From Zarea fungicola (Eukaryota > Ascomycota > Sordariomycetes > Hypocreales > Cordycipitaceae), in NCBI GenBank assembly GCA_900169235.1, contig FWCC01000108.1:439-52510 (forward strand): a stretch of 52,072 nucleotides of DNA. Direction: 5' to 3'. Positions 1 to 10,330 of the stretch are shown here, in pieces (the first letter of the stretch is position 1; every line of letters begins with the position of its first letter). The translations under genes and the position numbers were made by a program. The notes under the pieces were generated by a model. The model saw nothing but the letters and a program-made list of their open reading frames with translations. It searched no databases and was not told the origin of the DNA.

Positions 1-123
1 CTTCTGCGGTGCTGTTCCATCGACGGTTTAAGACCTTGGAACCGGACCGTCGGTGCAGTCTACAAAAGGCAAACCGAACCACCGGTTACGCTGAAAAAAC
101 CCGAACCGGACTATTAGTCTGTG

Positions 124-159
124 GACTAATAGTGCAAACCGCGGTTCGCACTAATGGTC
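124..159. repeat. 36-bp imperfect palindrome
   Basis: Two arms of 18 bases pair at about 15 positions around the perfect centre AACCGCGGTT. It lies about 45 bases beyond the stop codon of the neighbouring secreted-protein gene, in a stretch (1-203) that also holds two AACCGGAC boxes (near 40 and 104). It could be a 3' structure or a protein-binding site; the sequence alone does not decide. Nothing else is recognised in 1-203. Confidence 0.5.
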
Positions 160-203
160 AGTTAAACCGTCTGCACTAGTAGGAGCCCTGGTAAAGATCG
201 TGC

Positions 204-1082
204 CTAGTTGGCGTAAGGCCACAGGCTACCACCGTTGTTTCCGTTGGTGCACGATCTATGATCGTTTCCACCGCAGCCGCTGTTACATCCCAAGTTACCC
301 TGATTTATACCGTTATTACCGGCCTGGTTTACATTGGCATAGGCCCAATTGTGGTCGTAGTAGGAGTCAGTAGGACCTCGGCCCTGGCCAGCACCACAGT
401 GGGTATGTGTTTGATAGTTTGAATATCCATTATGGTATGACATGAGGGGCTGGTACCAGATAGAATGGCAGCCAGATTCCACAAAGTTCCACTGGCAGGT
501 GCGAGTGTCGGTCAAGGTGAAAGTCTGGCCCCAGGCAAAGCTAAAGCTAGCAGTAATAACATCGTTAAACTTTACACTCAAGCCATACGTCCAGGTCTGC
601 GAGACAGCAAAGCTCGTGGAGATTGCCTCGGTACACTGGTCGCAGTAGAAGCAGTTGCCGACTTGGTGCCAGCTCTGGTACCAGTACCCCCACTCGTGCT
701 GGTCGTACCATTTCTGGGTCTCGCTCCAGCAAATTGGTGGTGCAGACTCGCGCTTGGTCAGAGAGTCGATGAATGCTGCAGACCCATCGACAGGTTCCTG
801 GTGAGGAGAGTGTTCAAGGCTAACCACATTGTTCTCCTCTCGGATAGCTTTCAGTTGAGCACGAGTGTACAGGTTCCTCTTGATTTCCACTGTCCCATTG
901 GGATGGGTAAGCTCAGTAATGACATCTTGCGCAGGCTGCTTGATAAGGAGACAAATAGGGGCCGTAGTACCTTCCTCACATGGGATGAAAGTTGTCCCAG
1001 CAGGAGGTTCCGATCTGAGAGCCACCGGGCTCGCAAGACCAATAGCCACTAGGGACAACTTAAATACGCTATTGAGTGGCAT
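204..1082 (-). CDS. Secreted cysteine-rich protein with Kex2-type pro-region
   Basis: A single-exon frame of 292 residues. I chose the ATG at 1082 over one 17 codons upstream because it places a signal peptide (about residues 1-20, hydrophobic core LSLVAIGLA) at the N-terminus. Residues 21-111 form a pro-region ending in the dibasic site SLTKR (K110-R111), typical of Kex2 processing. The predicted mature part, about 181 residues, is rich in Trp, Tyr, Asn and Gly and has ten cysteines (118, 144, 147, 150, 196, 205, 229, 266, 270, 278), so five disulfides are possible. The C-terminal third is Gly/Asn-rich. It resembles uncharacterised secreted proteins of filamentous fungi, but I recognise no named domain or enzyme motif. 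An effector, antimicrobial or wall-associated role is inference only. The sequence TTTAACAG just before the ATG could be the acceptor of a 5'-leader intron. Secretion is confident; function is unknown. Confidence 0.82.
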   Translation of the reverse strand: MPLNSVFKLSLVAIGLASPVALRSEPPAGTTFIPCEEGTTAPICLLIKQPAQDVITELTHPNGTVEIKRNLYTRAQLKAIREENNVVSLEHSPHQEPVDGSAAFIDSLTKRESAPPICWSETQKWYDQHEWGYWYQSWHQVGNCFYCDQCTEAISTSFAVSQTWTYGLSVKFNDVITASFSFAWGQTFTLTDTRTCQWNFVESGCHSIWYQPLMSYHNGYSNYQTHTHCGAGQGRGPTDSYYDHNWAYANVNQAGNNGINQGNLGCNSGCGGNDHRSCTNGNNGGSLWPYAN

Positions 1083-1192
1083 GGTATAGTAGAAGAGTGC
1101 GGTCGAATCTGTTAAAGAAAAGACAGAAAACAAGTAAGATGATTTACTGTATGAAGTTTGATTTTCACCTCCGGCAAGGAAATGTCCTCCTT

Positions 1193-1198
1193 CTTATA
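1193..1198 (-). promoter_or_regulatory. Possible TATA box of the secreted-protein gene
   Basis: On the minus strand this reads TATAAG within GTATAAGAAGG, about 110 bases upstream of the chosen ATG. The spacing is reasonable for a fungal core promoter with a leader of 50-80 bases. The motif is short and could occur by chance. Confidence 0.3.
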
Positions 1199-1200
1199 CT

Positions 1201-4200
1201 TCCCATGCATTACTGGAGCTGCTTCTGCGATAACTAGTAATGCTAATGTCAGATAATAATCATAATATTGGTCAAGGCATGTTTTGTGGCGCTAGGTTTA
1301 CATAGGCTTAAGCTATGTTGACGCTGAATATGAGTCAATGTGAGTACCGCGTTGGATTGAGTTCTGGAGACCATTGCTCGGTGGCCACTTCTCCAGCTAT
1401 TGCCGGCCAGGACAACTCTCCACACGTCGCCCGACTGACTTGAGTGGAACTGGAAGTACTCTCTAATGAATAACTTCAATACAATCAACTCGTATTTCTA
1501 ACTGCCGTATTACTTCCTAAAATCTTACACATTCAGGGAGCCCCTCCACAGCTGCATCGCGGCTGACCACGACGGGACATCTGAACTAGTTGCCGTACAA
1601 GGCATTGTCCAAAGTACGGTTGCACCATTTCAAAGCTAGAAAATGCCACCTAGACTAGTGAGTAAAAATTAAGTGCTAATCTTCTCATTCGCCCTTGCAT
1701 CTAGGCATGCTAGCAACGCCATGAATACGCCGATAGTGGCGTTTTTGGGCGACGGCGTAGTCAATGGAACATCGGGATAGCCTGCTTTCATGCCCCTGAC
1801 TGCAGTGATGCGGAGACTAGCAGAGAAGCGCCCTCTAGCCAGTCTCCATGTGTATGGCCGGTTTTTAATCTTATATTGAGTTTTTGAGTTCTTGAGCTAA
1901 TTACGGCTTCTGCAGTTTGTCTGCCTTCTCGGAGGTATTCGGGAACGGTTTATACGAAGAGTAATGACTTCTCTCCCTCGTACTAATTCTCTCTCTTGGT
2001 AAGGATAAATGATGTTTTTGTCAAGTTTTGGTGCTTCTTTACTAAAGCAATTCCTGCGGCTCTTGAAACCTTTTTTTATCAGTTTAAAACTATAACCTTT
2101 GGTCCTGAAGTATATCCTATGATGTGAAGGTGGAGGTAGTGAGCCAAATTCTTCAGCACATTTTGTTACATCATAGCACGAGGTCAGTCAGCAAGAGCGC
2201 GTGGACTATTATTAAAACGAGGGAGGGAAAGGGAAGGAGTGCATGTTGCGCCAAAAAGTGGCCAGCCACAACCAAGGCTTGATTATTATCCCGTATCTGC
2301 TTGACAGTCTGAATGCAACTTACTAGGCCTGCCGTACTTCTAGCACAATAATTATACCTGCTGCGGGTAACGCGTCATCTTGGAAAGCCTCGATTGTAGA
2401 CCGTGCAGGTATTAATCTAGTCGTGAGCAGCAACAGACTAAGTCAGACTTACCGTTCTAAACAATCGGGCGCGTATACCAGATTCGTTTCTACCCCTCTG
2501 GCAAGCAAAAAGGAACAAGTAGAACGCCTGTGAGGAATACCGATGCCATCAGGCAACGGAGCAAAAGATGGGAGCTATCGAACCAATTATTGCAAGAGTA
2601 GAGGCATTAGAAACGAAGAAATATGTCATGGCAACTTAAAATGCGTTGGTTGGGATGTGAACCTGTGAACTAGCCGGGTGCCTAGTGGACATAGTAGGGA
2701 CATGGGAAGGTAAAAGCGCTGCGATAGCTGAGTGAGGCAGTATAGATATTGATAGATTAATCTCAGCAATAGCTTGTCAATTAAAAATTTTACTTGTACC
2801 CCGGCAACAATACTGCCGTGAGAGTGCCGTTCGAATAAGAATTTGCCGAATGAGCACCTACTGTGATTTACGAGATGACCCAACATGGCAGACATTGGGA
2901 AGGAATTTGACCTGCATTCTGCTTACGGGAATTTATTCGGCATGACCCTTATGAGTGGCAGTAGCCCCAAGCAATGAATTAGGCATCTAGAATACTTATC
3001 AGTGGATTCGGCCTAGTTGACTCGAGTTCAACAAAACTAACGGTTATCTCACCTGCCCACCTTCTAGCACCCAAGCTACGGAGTAATGTCGAGCCACGGC
3101 TGACCGTTGCTTGATCTTTTTTGGGCCTCTGTGGTCTAGTTAGTGATTATCGTACCGAGTAGCGCCCCAGCCTTGACAATAGTACGGAAAAGGGGCATGG
3201 TTCGATATTACTGTGCATGTGGGTGTGAAATGGGTCAACAGTCATTGCTAACGACTTGACATTGACTGGGCTATCTAGCAAGTGAGATTAGTGGCACCAA
3301 CCATCTGGTGGCCAATTGGCTGCCTGGCTTGTAGGGCCTTGAATTAGTTGTAAATACCTTTTCTACAGTGGCTTGCTGGCGTGTGGGACTGTTTCAATTG
3401 ATTCCAGCGATGAAAGGCTCTCGGGCAGGCCTGCTGCCTGTGGTGCTGTTTGACCAGCAGGCAAGAGACTGGTATTGTCCCCCACACCAAGTTTTCATGG
3501 TCAATTGGACCGTTTGCAAATTACGACTCCGCAAGGCCAAACCAGGAAGCAAGTATAAACTTGCCCTCCGTCTTTGTGTCGGTTATCGCTGCAACCCGCG
3601 GGCTCCAGGGCTGTGTGGATTGGCTGGAAGCCGGAGGTGCCTCCTCTTAAAGGGAGCCCCCGTCATGAGAGTCTACTTGACCGCCCATGGAACCTTGTTG
3701 GCCGAGCTGCTAATGATTAATCACCGAAGCCCAGGTGAGAATACAGAGGGAAAGGTGAGCCAGAAGGGGATCTGGCTATGGGACTAGGCATTGCCTGTAA
3801 CTAACGCTTGAAAATGCCGATCAAAATACTCTCGGGTCTATCTTTCGCTATTTTGAAGTCTTACAGCGCCTGCTGCCTCAGTATATTTATTTGTCAAGCA
3901 GAGAAACCGAGAGACCAAGCACCGCATCCCCCCATACACATCTACTCCAATGGCGTAGGGGCACGGCAAGTCCCGGCGTCAGCTCCGAGTTAGCCGAAAA
4001 GCAGCGCCGCCGGATGAAACAGTGATGAATGCATAGTTTTGCTAATGACAGGCAGGGTCAATTCTGGCCCGAGGTATAAAGGACAAATGAAAGTTGCGAG
4101 ATGTTGCAGATGATCTGCCGCACAACTGAGAGACGGCGCTTTTCTATCCCCAAAGGTATACACCAAACCTAAATAAAAAGTGTATGTTGATTTTCAAGAA

Positions 4201-4500
4201 TTGTCTCTCATCATAGCGCTTATCTTAGCGGCGGGTCATGCAGAGCGCTCTGCTAGTCAGGCGCGGTAAGATGCTAGAAGAGTGGCCCCATTCATCATGA
4301 ATAGCTTTTGTCAAAATCGCAGCTTACCAAACCTTCATCATTCATTGTAACCGTGTCATTCATCTTAACCATGTGAAAAACGATTCTGAACTAGCCATCA
4401 AGCTTTCCAGCAGTTACTCGAGGTGGATAGCCCACTCTGCCCATATGGGCCAATACCTACCATTCCTGGAGGATCCCAGCATGTCACTTTTTCCTTTAAA
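1201..4500. other. No convincing gene
   Basis: Only short open frames without domain, signal or codon support. The longest open stretch (about 3368-3787, plus strand) lacks an ATG at its beginning, and different frames are open over the same bases. It is more GC-rich than its surroundings, so it may be a relic of an old coding sequence, but I recognise no family. Confidence 0.4.
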
Positions 4501-4516
4501 AACATTTTGGTTATAT

Positions 4517-4720
4517 TACAGTGGGCCAAAAGTAATTCCGCTCGAACGCCTATTTTTCACCAAATTGCCCTATTTTTAAAAGCCAATAGCTATGCCAATA
4601 AAGGAGATAAAAGTATATAATAAATTGTTTTATATGAATTATTACTTGAAATTGATTAAACTCAATTTTAAATATTTTAAATATTTTCCGAACGGAGAAA
4701 TCCGTTAATAAAGCCAGCTA
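4517..4720. other. AT-rich relic with a Tc1-like terminal motif
   Basis: The sequence TA-CAGTGGGCCAAAAG at 4517 resembles the TA plus CAGTGGGG start of the complete Tc1/mariner copy at 20.3 kb. It is followed by about 150 bases of very AT-rich DNA. No matching inverted end is visible nearby, so this would be one orphan end of a decayed element. The resemblance covers only about 8 bases after the TA. Confidence 0.25.
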
Positions 4721-6630
4721 AGCTACAATTTCACTAACTGACTGACGAGTCTTAGGTTGCCAGAAGAAGAATATTTTACGAGTGCTTGTGCAAAGCCATT
4801 GGCGTGTAAAATACTGTGCCGTACCACTTCACTGAGTAGGTATCCAGCAAAGAGGCTAGCTGACTCATGTAACAATTTGACTGCTCTCATGCCTTTTAGG
4901 CGGTCGTGCTCCTTTTCTCGGCCATATCGAGCTCCACAAGTAACCAACAATCTTTGAAGCAATCAGCCCCTAAAGGTAGTACATTATGACACCTTAGCTC
5001 CGATGCTGATGGCAGACGCTAAATAGATGCGAAGTGGAGCACACTAAGCACAAGTGACAAGCGAAGGCGTACCCATAGGGCTCCAACGCAGAAGAGAGCT
5101 CGCTCTGTAGAGGCTGATGGTGAGCCCGTGATAGCTAACGCGGCGAAAGAGAACGTATTTTTCTTGAGTCTTTCGCTTGTACCCTTTTAGAGCTAGTCAT
5201 AGGGTTCCGTTATTTTTAAATCATGAGGCAATACATTTCAACTTTTTATTCAAACAGCGGGATGATATCTGGCATTTTGCTTCGACTGTTCTGTTGTGCA
5301 TTGGCAGAAATGGGTAAGCCACTCGATAGCTATTTCTTAGATAGAATTTGCGCAGGGTTGAGGACACGCAATTAAAGCCTCATCCAAGGCTGGTCACTAG
5401 GACAATAGGACATAACTCGCTCGCTACACGAGCACCGCAGGAGGGCATAACAATGTGAGACCTATCAAGCCGAAAGGCGAGCCCACATAGCGTTCTGGCG
5501 TTCTCAGATGTGGCTGATAAGAAGAAACAAAATAATTATATAAAGTATGATGGATCCCTCGCAATGCAATTTGAAGAAGTCTCCACTAAACGGCCTTGCA
5601 ATCAGGCCATCAACAAACAAGCAGAGTACGCACTCTATCCCATCCTGAAAACAACTGAGTGGTCAATGCAGTATAAAAAGATTATTATGTCATTTTTCAA
5701 GAAATTAAACTCTTCATCCAAGGCCACGAAGCTCGGCTCAACGCCATCAGAGTTGACTCTCGTCGATCCAATAGCTGGACAGGTATCGACAAAGGGAGCC
5801 CCGACGTACACAGAGTCGTCTAAGCACCCCAAACAGAAGCTGCTATCGCTAGAAGTCGACAAATTCAATAGCATTGAAGCTAGAATAGGTAATAGTTTAT
5901 AATTATGCCTCAAAAAAGCATACATTGTTACGAATGTTGACATATTTTCCAAGCTTACCTTATCAACAAATAAAACGGCTGGCATGTTTTCATTTGACCA
6001 AAGTTGACCTCTGAATCAATGGGTTTGAGCGAGTTGCATACCCGACTAGAGCGATAGTCGCGCCACGCCACTGCATCATTCAGAACGGTACTAGCACCGA
6101 ATTTATACGCATAGAAAAATAAGCTTTAATCTTATAATCGCAATTGCCCCCCACCGTAAGATCTAAAGCAGTACAAAATCATAATTAGAGTCTTTAAGAG
6201 AGAGGGAGAATATGGTGACTTCTTTTTAAAAACACTTCTGTTTATTATATGGCTTGTGAGGAAGTCGTTCCGCGCGGGAGCCTCCACAGCGTCGTGACGC
6301 GCGCAACGAACAACTGTTTACTTGTTCCCGTTCAGATTTGCCACACACAGGGAAGGTAAAGCGACACATAATCGAGATAAAATATAATTGCTATAAAATT
6401 ATTGATTGAACCCCTTTAATCTAAAACAAGGGGCTTCTTGAACAAGTCTGCTACCGTCTGTGATGCTGATTTCACCCCCGACAAAAGGCGTTTTGGCTCG
6501 CTGGCATGGCCAGAATGGACAATACATCTAACGCTCTAACGGACAGAGCTAGCCAGACTCAGGACACCAATATCGTACATCTGCAACTTCTGGTACTATT
6601 GGGTCAGGAAGCTACTTTGTTTACTCGTCC
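4721..6630. other. No convincing gene
   Basis: Two overlapping open stretches on opposite strands (about 5510-5902 plus and 5635-5985 minus) have no recognisable motif. The plus frame begins at GTG, not ATG. From about 6060 to 6430 the sequence is AT-rich with short purine runs. I see no RNA gene. Confidence 0.4.
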
Positions 6631-6639
6631 TGGCGGCGA

Positions 6640-7320
6640 GAGTGTTGCCGACAGTGTTCATTGCAATGGTCTTCGACTTCCTTGTTCCCGTCAGCTTCAC
6701 ATGGATATGGTGGTATACCCGAAACCATGGAATTCGGATTTTGTACTGCTTGGCTGAGCCCGCAGAGACACGTGGGCTGCTGCACGATTGGAATCGTCAC
6801 ATAAAACACGGTGTCAATGGAGCTGTGGTCCGAGCCATGCTCTGTCCCTTGGATACCACATCGGACTACTCCATCGGCCAGTTCGTCAGATTTGAGGACC
6901 AGGTCGATCGTAAAGTCATGCTCCCCATCTTTGCCATGTTTTGGTGCCCCCTGCTATCAGGCTGTGCAACGAGAATTCGTCCATAAGATCAAGAATCATA
7001 TTCCTTCTCCCTGCCTCAACATAGATATGTCGCCCTCTCCCCATAATTAGTCATTGCAATTAAATTCATCCATGATCACTACATCAACCAAGGCGCCTTC
7101 TTTCTGCCCTACCTCTTCTATCACTCTGCGCAATGAATCGGGCGTGTCAATCACGGGTTGCACATCAAACCCCTTCACATATACTGAGGCTAGTAGAAGA
7201 GCGCTCTCGAGATAAAGATAAGCACCATGTCAAGTCCGAAAACTCGACAGGGACTTGTTCCGCATCCAGGTCCTTCGCAGCCTTGGGCAAAAATACCTCA
7301 ACGAAGCGCTATTATATTAG
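6640..7320 (-). mobile_element. LINE (non-LTR retrotransposon) endonuclease relic
   Basis: Read on the minus strand across several frames, this region gives pieces typical of the apurinic-type endonuclease of fungal LINEs (Tad/I-like). A segment around SALLLASVYV is followed by VDVVIMDEFN, equivalent to the family's VVxAGDFN catalytic stretch, then LWGEGDISMLRQGE and LMDEFSLHSLIAGGTKTW. In another frame come TIDLVLKSDELADG and GTEHGSDHSSIDTVF, equivalent to the C-terminal GSDHR/AI motif. A stop follows the FN motif, and at least two frameshifts are needed to join the pieces. No reverse transcriptase follows on the lower-coordinate side. This is a truncated, inactive copy. The family assignment rests on motif order, not on a search. 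Confidence 0.62.
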
Positions 7321-7660
7321 ACGATGAAGACTAAATTAGCTACCTAGCTTGGTTGATCCGATCGGATACACTATAGGACTGCTCTAGCTAGCTTCATTGG
7401 GAACCAGGCGACTTGCAGGCACAATTGAACAACCCCTCGGAGCCAACTATGCAATGTTACCAAGATACACATCCTACCATCAATACTGCCCACGCGGACA
7501 ACTACGGATAGTCGAGCAACGTCTTGAAGATATGTGCCAAAGGTAAACTGTTCCTTAATATAGCCATCAGGCTATAAACTTATTCAACAGTAGTCTCCTG
7601 GTGGAGCTCCGGCACTTGCTATTGCCCTTCCAACGCAACCTGGCTTGGATGTGCTGGGGA
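7321..7660. other. No gene seen
   Basis: This spacer lies between the LINE relic and the proline-rich pseudogene. It has only short open frames, and no repeat or RNA structure was noticed. Confidence 0.4.
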
Positions 7661-7672
7661 GGTTGAAGTGCA

Positions 7673-8720
7673 TCAAGTATTTAGGCTGGTACTGCCCAAT
7701 GTGCGCATCCGATCCGTCAGTCTTGACATCTTGATTTGTGCCGAACCCTTTGCCAGTGAGCGCACCACATCCTGCAACTTGTTTCCAGAGACTTGCGCCG
7801 CCATCGGGGACCCAGCCCTTAATTTAAATTCAAAATGTACAAACCCAAGGCCTGGAGTGCTTTGAAACAACCCAGCAGGCCGAGGGTCTCGCCATGCATT
7901 AAGAATTGGGCCGCTATGAGCGGAATCTGGTGTACCACAACACTCGTTTTCAACGCGGTTACCTGATGCATCATGCAAACAATTATCTTCGCCAAAAAAT
8001 ACCTGGCCATAGTTACGTGGCCGGCATGCATTTAATTGGCAGCCAGGTGCAAACATAGGAGTGTTCTCCTGGTTTGTGTCGAAGCCAGCTAGAATTATAG
8101 CGGTACTATACTCGCCCTGATTTGCCTTGGCGTCTTGAAAACATTAAATTAGTATAAGGAAGACTCTATTGGGTTAATAACGTAAACTTACGAAAGGAAG
8201 GCTGGTAGACAGCCGATATCTCGCCAGCATTTCCATTGCAACGTGGAGAGCCATCCACCAATACACAACCAGAATTAATGATCTAAAAATAATTACTTCA
8301 CATTCTTCATATATAACTGTGGGAGTGTAATACACAAAATCTGTGCCGTTTGGATTTTCTGGAATCCCTAGCTGATCAGGCGGGCCTGGCTAGTCCTTTG
8401 GAACGGGATCCGTGATTAACAGCAGTGCCAGGCCATCGTGATTGGGCTCATCAGGATCACCCTCCTCGCCTTGTGGCGGTGCGTCGTCTGGTAGCTTAGT
8501 GCCAGGCGGTATGACGATCATTGGCGCATCAGAAGGAAGAATCGTACCTGGTGGAAGAACGGTGCCTGGTGGGAAGATAGAGTTCGGCGGGTACGTCACC
8601 GGCGGGACTGGGAACGGCTTAGGGCCAGGGTTCACCCATCCCGGTGGTATGATCACCACTCCAGGAAATGGAGGGCGACGGCGGCGGCGGATCACCTCGT
8701 CAATCAGCTCCTACCGCAGG
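7673..8720 (-). pseudogene. Truncated proline-rich, cysteine-rich secreted protein gene
   Basis: From 8720 downward one frame encodes a low-complexity linker of PPGT repeats (for example IFPPGTVLPPGTILP), an acidic stretch and then an in-frame TAG at 8390-8392. Past the TAG the same frame continues with PGPPDQLGIPENPNGTDFVY. A second frame then gives IINSGCVLVDGSPRCNGNAG, which runs into a GTAAGT...TTTTCAAG intron (about 8134-8191). Beyond it is a cysteine-rich tail with NTPMFAPGCQLNACRPRNYG and NECCGTPDSAHSG. The frame change falls at a 14-base stretch near 8277-8290. PPGT linkers with cysteine-rich tails occur at the C-terminus of large fungal GH18 chitinases of the killer-toxin-like subgroup; that comparison is from memory and uncertain. 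No catalytic domain or signal peptide lies upstream. I read it as a decayed 3' gene fragment. Confidence 0.5.
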
Positions 8721-8863
8721 CGGTGACAGTTGGTAAGACTGAGGCATTTTTGACTTTGATTATGCAAAATGTTACGGATTCAATATCATGCAGTTTGCTA
8801 AGTCGTTATTCTCCCATAAATTTCTCAAACGTAGACAAGCTGAAGGAGTAGACGCACGACATC

Positions 8864-9055
8864 ATGACGGGCAAATGGGAAAATAATTCGCCATATCGAC
8901 CGCTTGGGCCGCACCGCAAGGATGAACAGGAGGAGCACATCCCAGTTCCCTGGCTTCACGTTTGGGTGGTCGCAGCCATAATTGTGTAAGCAACAAACTC
9001 CATTACTTCAAATGTGACCGGCTCTAACAGATTCTACAGTGTTGGATGTTATTGA
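8864..9055 (+). CDS. Possible small membrane protein or truncated first exon
   Basis: The ATG at 8864 opens a polar N-terminus (motif PYRPLGPHRKDEQEEH) followed by a hydrophobic stretch starting at WLHVWVVAAIIV. The frame meets GTGTAAGC at 8984, where a donor at 8986 and the acceptor CTCTAACAG ending at 9030 would remove 45 bases. The frame then continues into FYSVGCY and a stop at 9055, for about 48 residues and one membrane segment. The N-terminal layout resembles the start of large fungal membrane proteins such as the DUF3176 type, so this may be a first exon cut off from its gene. No downstream exon of such a protein is visible. Confidence 0.3.
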
Positions 9056-9285
9056 TTTTATCGTTGCCTCGATACATACTTATCGCTAGGGGCGTAACGC
9101 AGACTCCGCGCGACATGATAGGAAAAGTAAATTCTCATGAAAGTGCGCGAAGTGCTCATGCTGTGAAGGGCGGTCTCAGCTATAGCCTTACACGAGGGAC
9201 GGGCGGCGCGATTGCCTGTCCGCCCGAATACAGCTGTACCAGCCACGCGGCGGCGCTAACCAGCGGCGAGCCATCTAGGAAGCGG

Positions 9286-9480
9286 CTAGCGGTAATCGCT
9301 TTGGCTGTCGCCACCATCCTTGCAAGCGCCTTCGCCACACCTCGAAACAAATACAATGTCCCCGTTCGGGCCACCGACGCAGTGGAACAGAGACTGCTCC
9401 ATGTGATTCGCATCACGGGGCTGGCCAGCTCTCTGCTGCTTGTCGTTGATTTGAGCGTAACAGTTGCCCACAAGAGATTC
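9286..9480 (-). pseudogene. Possible exon of a small cysteine-rich secreted protein
   Basis: The minus-strand frame reads NCYAQ, then FHCVGGPNGDIVFVSRCGEG, then ACKDGGDSQSDYR and a stop. The four cysteines and the C-terminal SDY(R) next to the stop look like the end of a small secreted fungal protein. No signal peptide can be attached: upstream minus-strand sequence offers a GTGAGC donor near 9525 but no hydrophobic start. The overlapping plus-strand frame is longer but compositionally poor. I treat this as an orphan exon of uncertain status. Confidence 0.28.
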
Positions 9481-9742
9481 AGTTTAATTTTCCGGTCCTC
9501 CAAGCGGGAAGGCAAAAAGTGCTCACCTCGGCGGAGGAGAGTTGTTCCGCAGTCCCGGTAACGAATCATACTGTCACGGGTTAGACCCCAGGAGAGACTC
9601 GACCTGACCTAGGCCCCTACCCACACGCGTATGAATCAAATAATCCCATATGAAATTTTCTATCCTCCATCCTCCATAGTCCATATTCCATATTCGGATT
9701 CCCACCTAAAAGAAGTGTGTGTATTATGGCCTCATTACTAGA

Positions 9743-10330
9743 CTAAAGAGCTTTGCTAAGTTGAGGCGGGATGACTTTAAGGCCTTTTTGGACTAAGGTC
9801 TTAATAATGTTGACATTCCCTAATGTGATTGAATGGAATATTGATTTATGCCTATATGCTGCGAAGTAGTTCCTTATAAATGGGTCATTGAGCGAAACAC
9901 GAACCGTCTGCCAGCAGCCTGCTAGGACCGCAAGATTGAGGGCGGTACGCAGCTTGCGATCTGTCACACTTTTATTGAGGCTTGGGGCCTCGAGGAGCAT
10001 ACCAACGAGACGGTGTTGCCTAGATCAGGCCGCTAGTGTTGGAGGACAGCCATGATATCTAGAGTCCTTGGAGTTACTGATGTCCACTGCCTTTAGGACA
10101 ATTAGCAGCGCTCTCATAACCTCCTCTTAGTTCCTCACCATAGCCAATGTGAGCGGCCGCCATCCTGTAACCAAGTTTCTAAGATTAATTTACTGGCCTC
10201 CCCTGTTGACCAATATTAATGCGGTATTAATATAGCCTAAGTGAATAGCTGCTAAGAGTGTAGTTTGGCCTTGCCGAGTTCGACCTAGGTAGCTTAGCTA
10301 CGGTGTGCAGTTAATGTTGAGAACCATGTT
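9743..10330 (-). pseudogene. Ankyrin-repeat protein relic
   Basis: One continuous minus-strand frame carries ankyrin-like units: GQTTLLAAIHLGYINTALIL, then GWRPLTLAMVRN, then TALNLAVLAGCWQTVRV, then SITLGNVNIIKTLVQKG. They are spaced about 33 residues or multiples apart. The frame is broken by several in-frame stops but not by frameshifts. Point decay of that kind is consistent with transition mutation such as repeat-induced point mutation, although the cause is not shown. Only the last about 85 residues (9743-10000) are open. Fungal ankyrin genes are often multicopy, which would expose them to RIP. No N-terminal effector domain is visible upstream. Confidence 0.6.

Noticed and set aside
465..1052. 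A 195-codon plus-strand frame opposite the first secreted protein
   Set aside because: The minus strand has signal peptide, Kex2 site and patterned cysteines; the plus frame has none of these and is a shadow.
3368..3787. A 139-codon plus-strand frame
   Set aside because: It begins with GTG, and another frame is open over the same bases. No family is recognised. Kept only as a possible relic in the spacer entry.
8442..8726. A plus-strand glycine-rich open frame of about 94 codons
   Set aside because: It is the reverse image of the PPGT linker coded on the minus strand. The minus frame has a recognisable repeat and a continuing cysteine-rich part.
9046..9561. A 171-codon plus-strand frame with hydrophobic segments
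   Set aside because: It begins with a non-ATG codon, has no family resemblance, and lies opposite a minus-strand frame with patterned cysteines.
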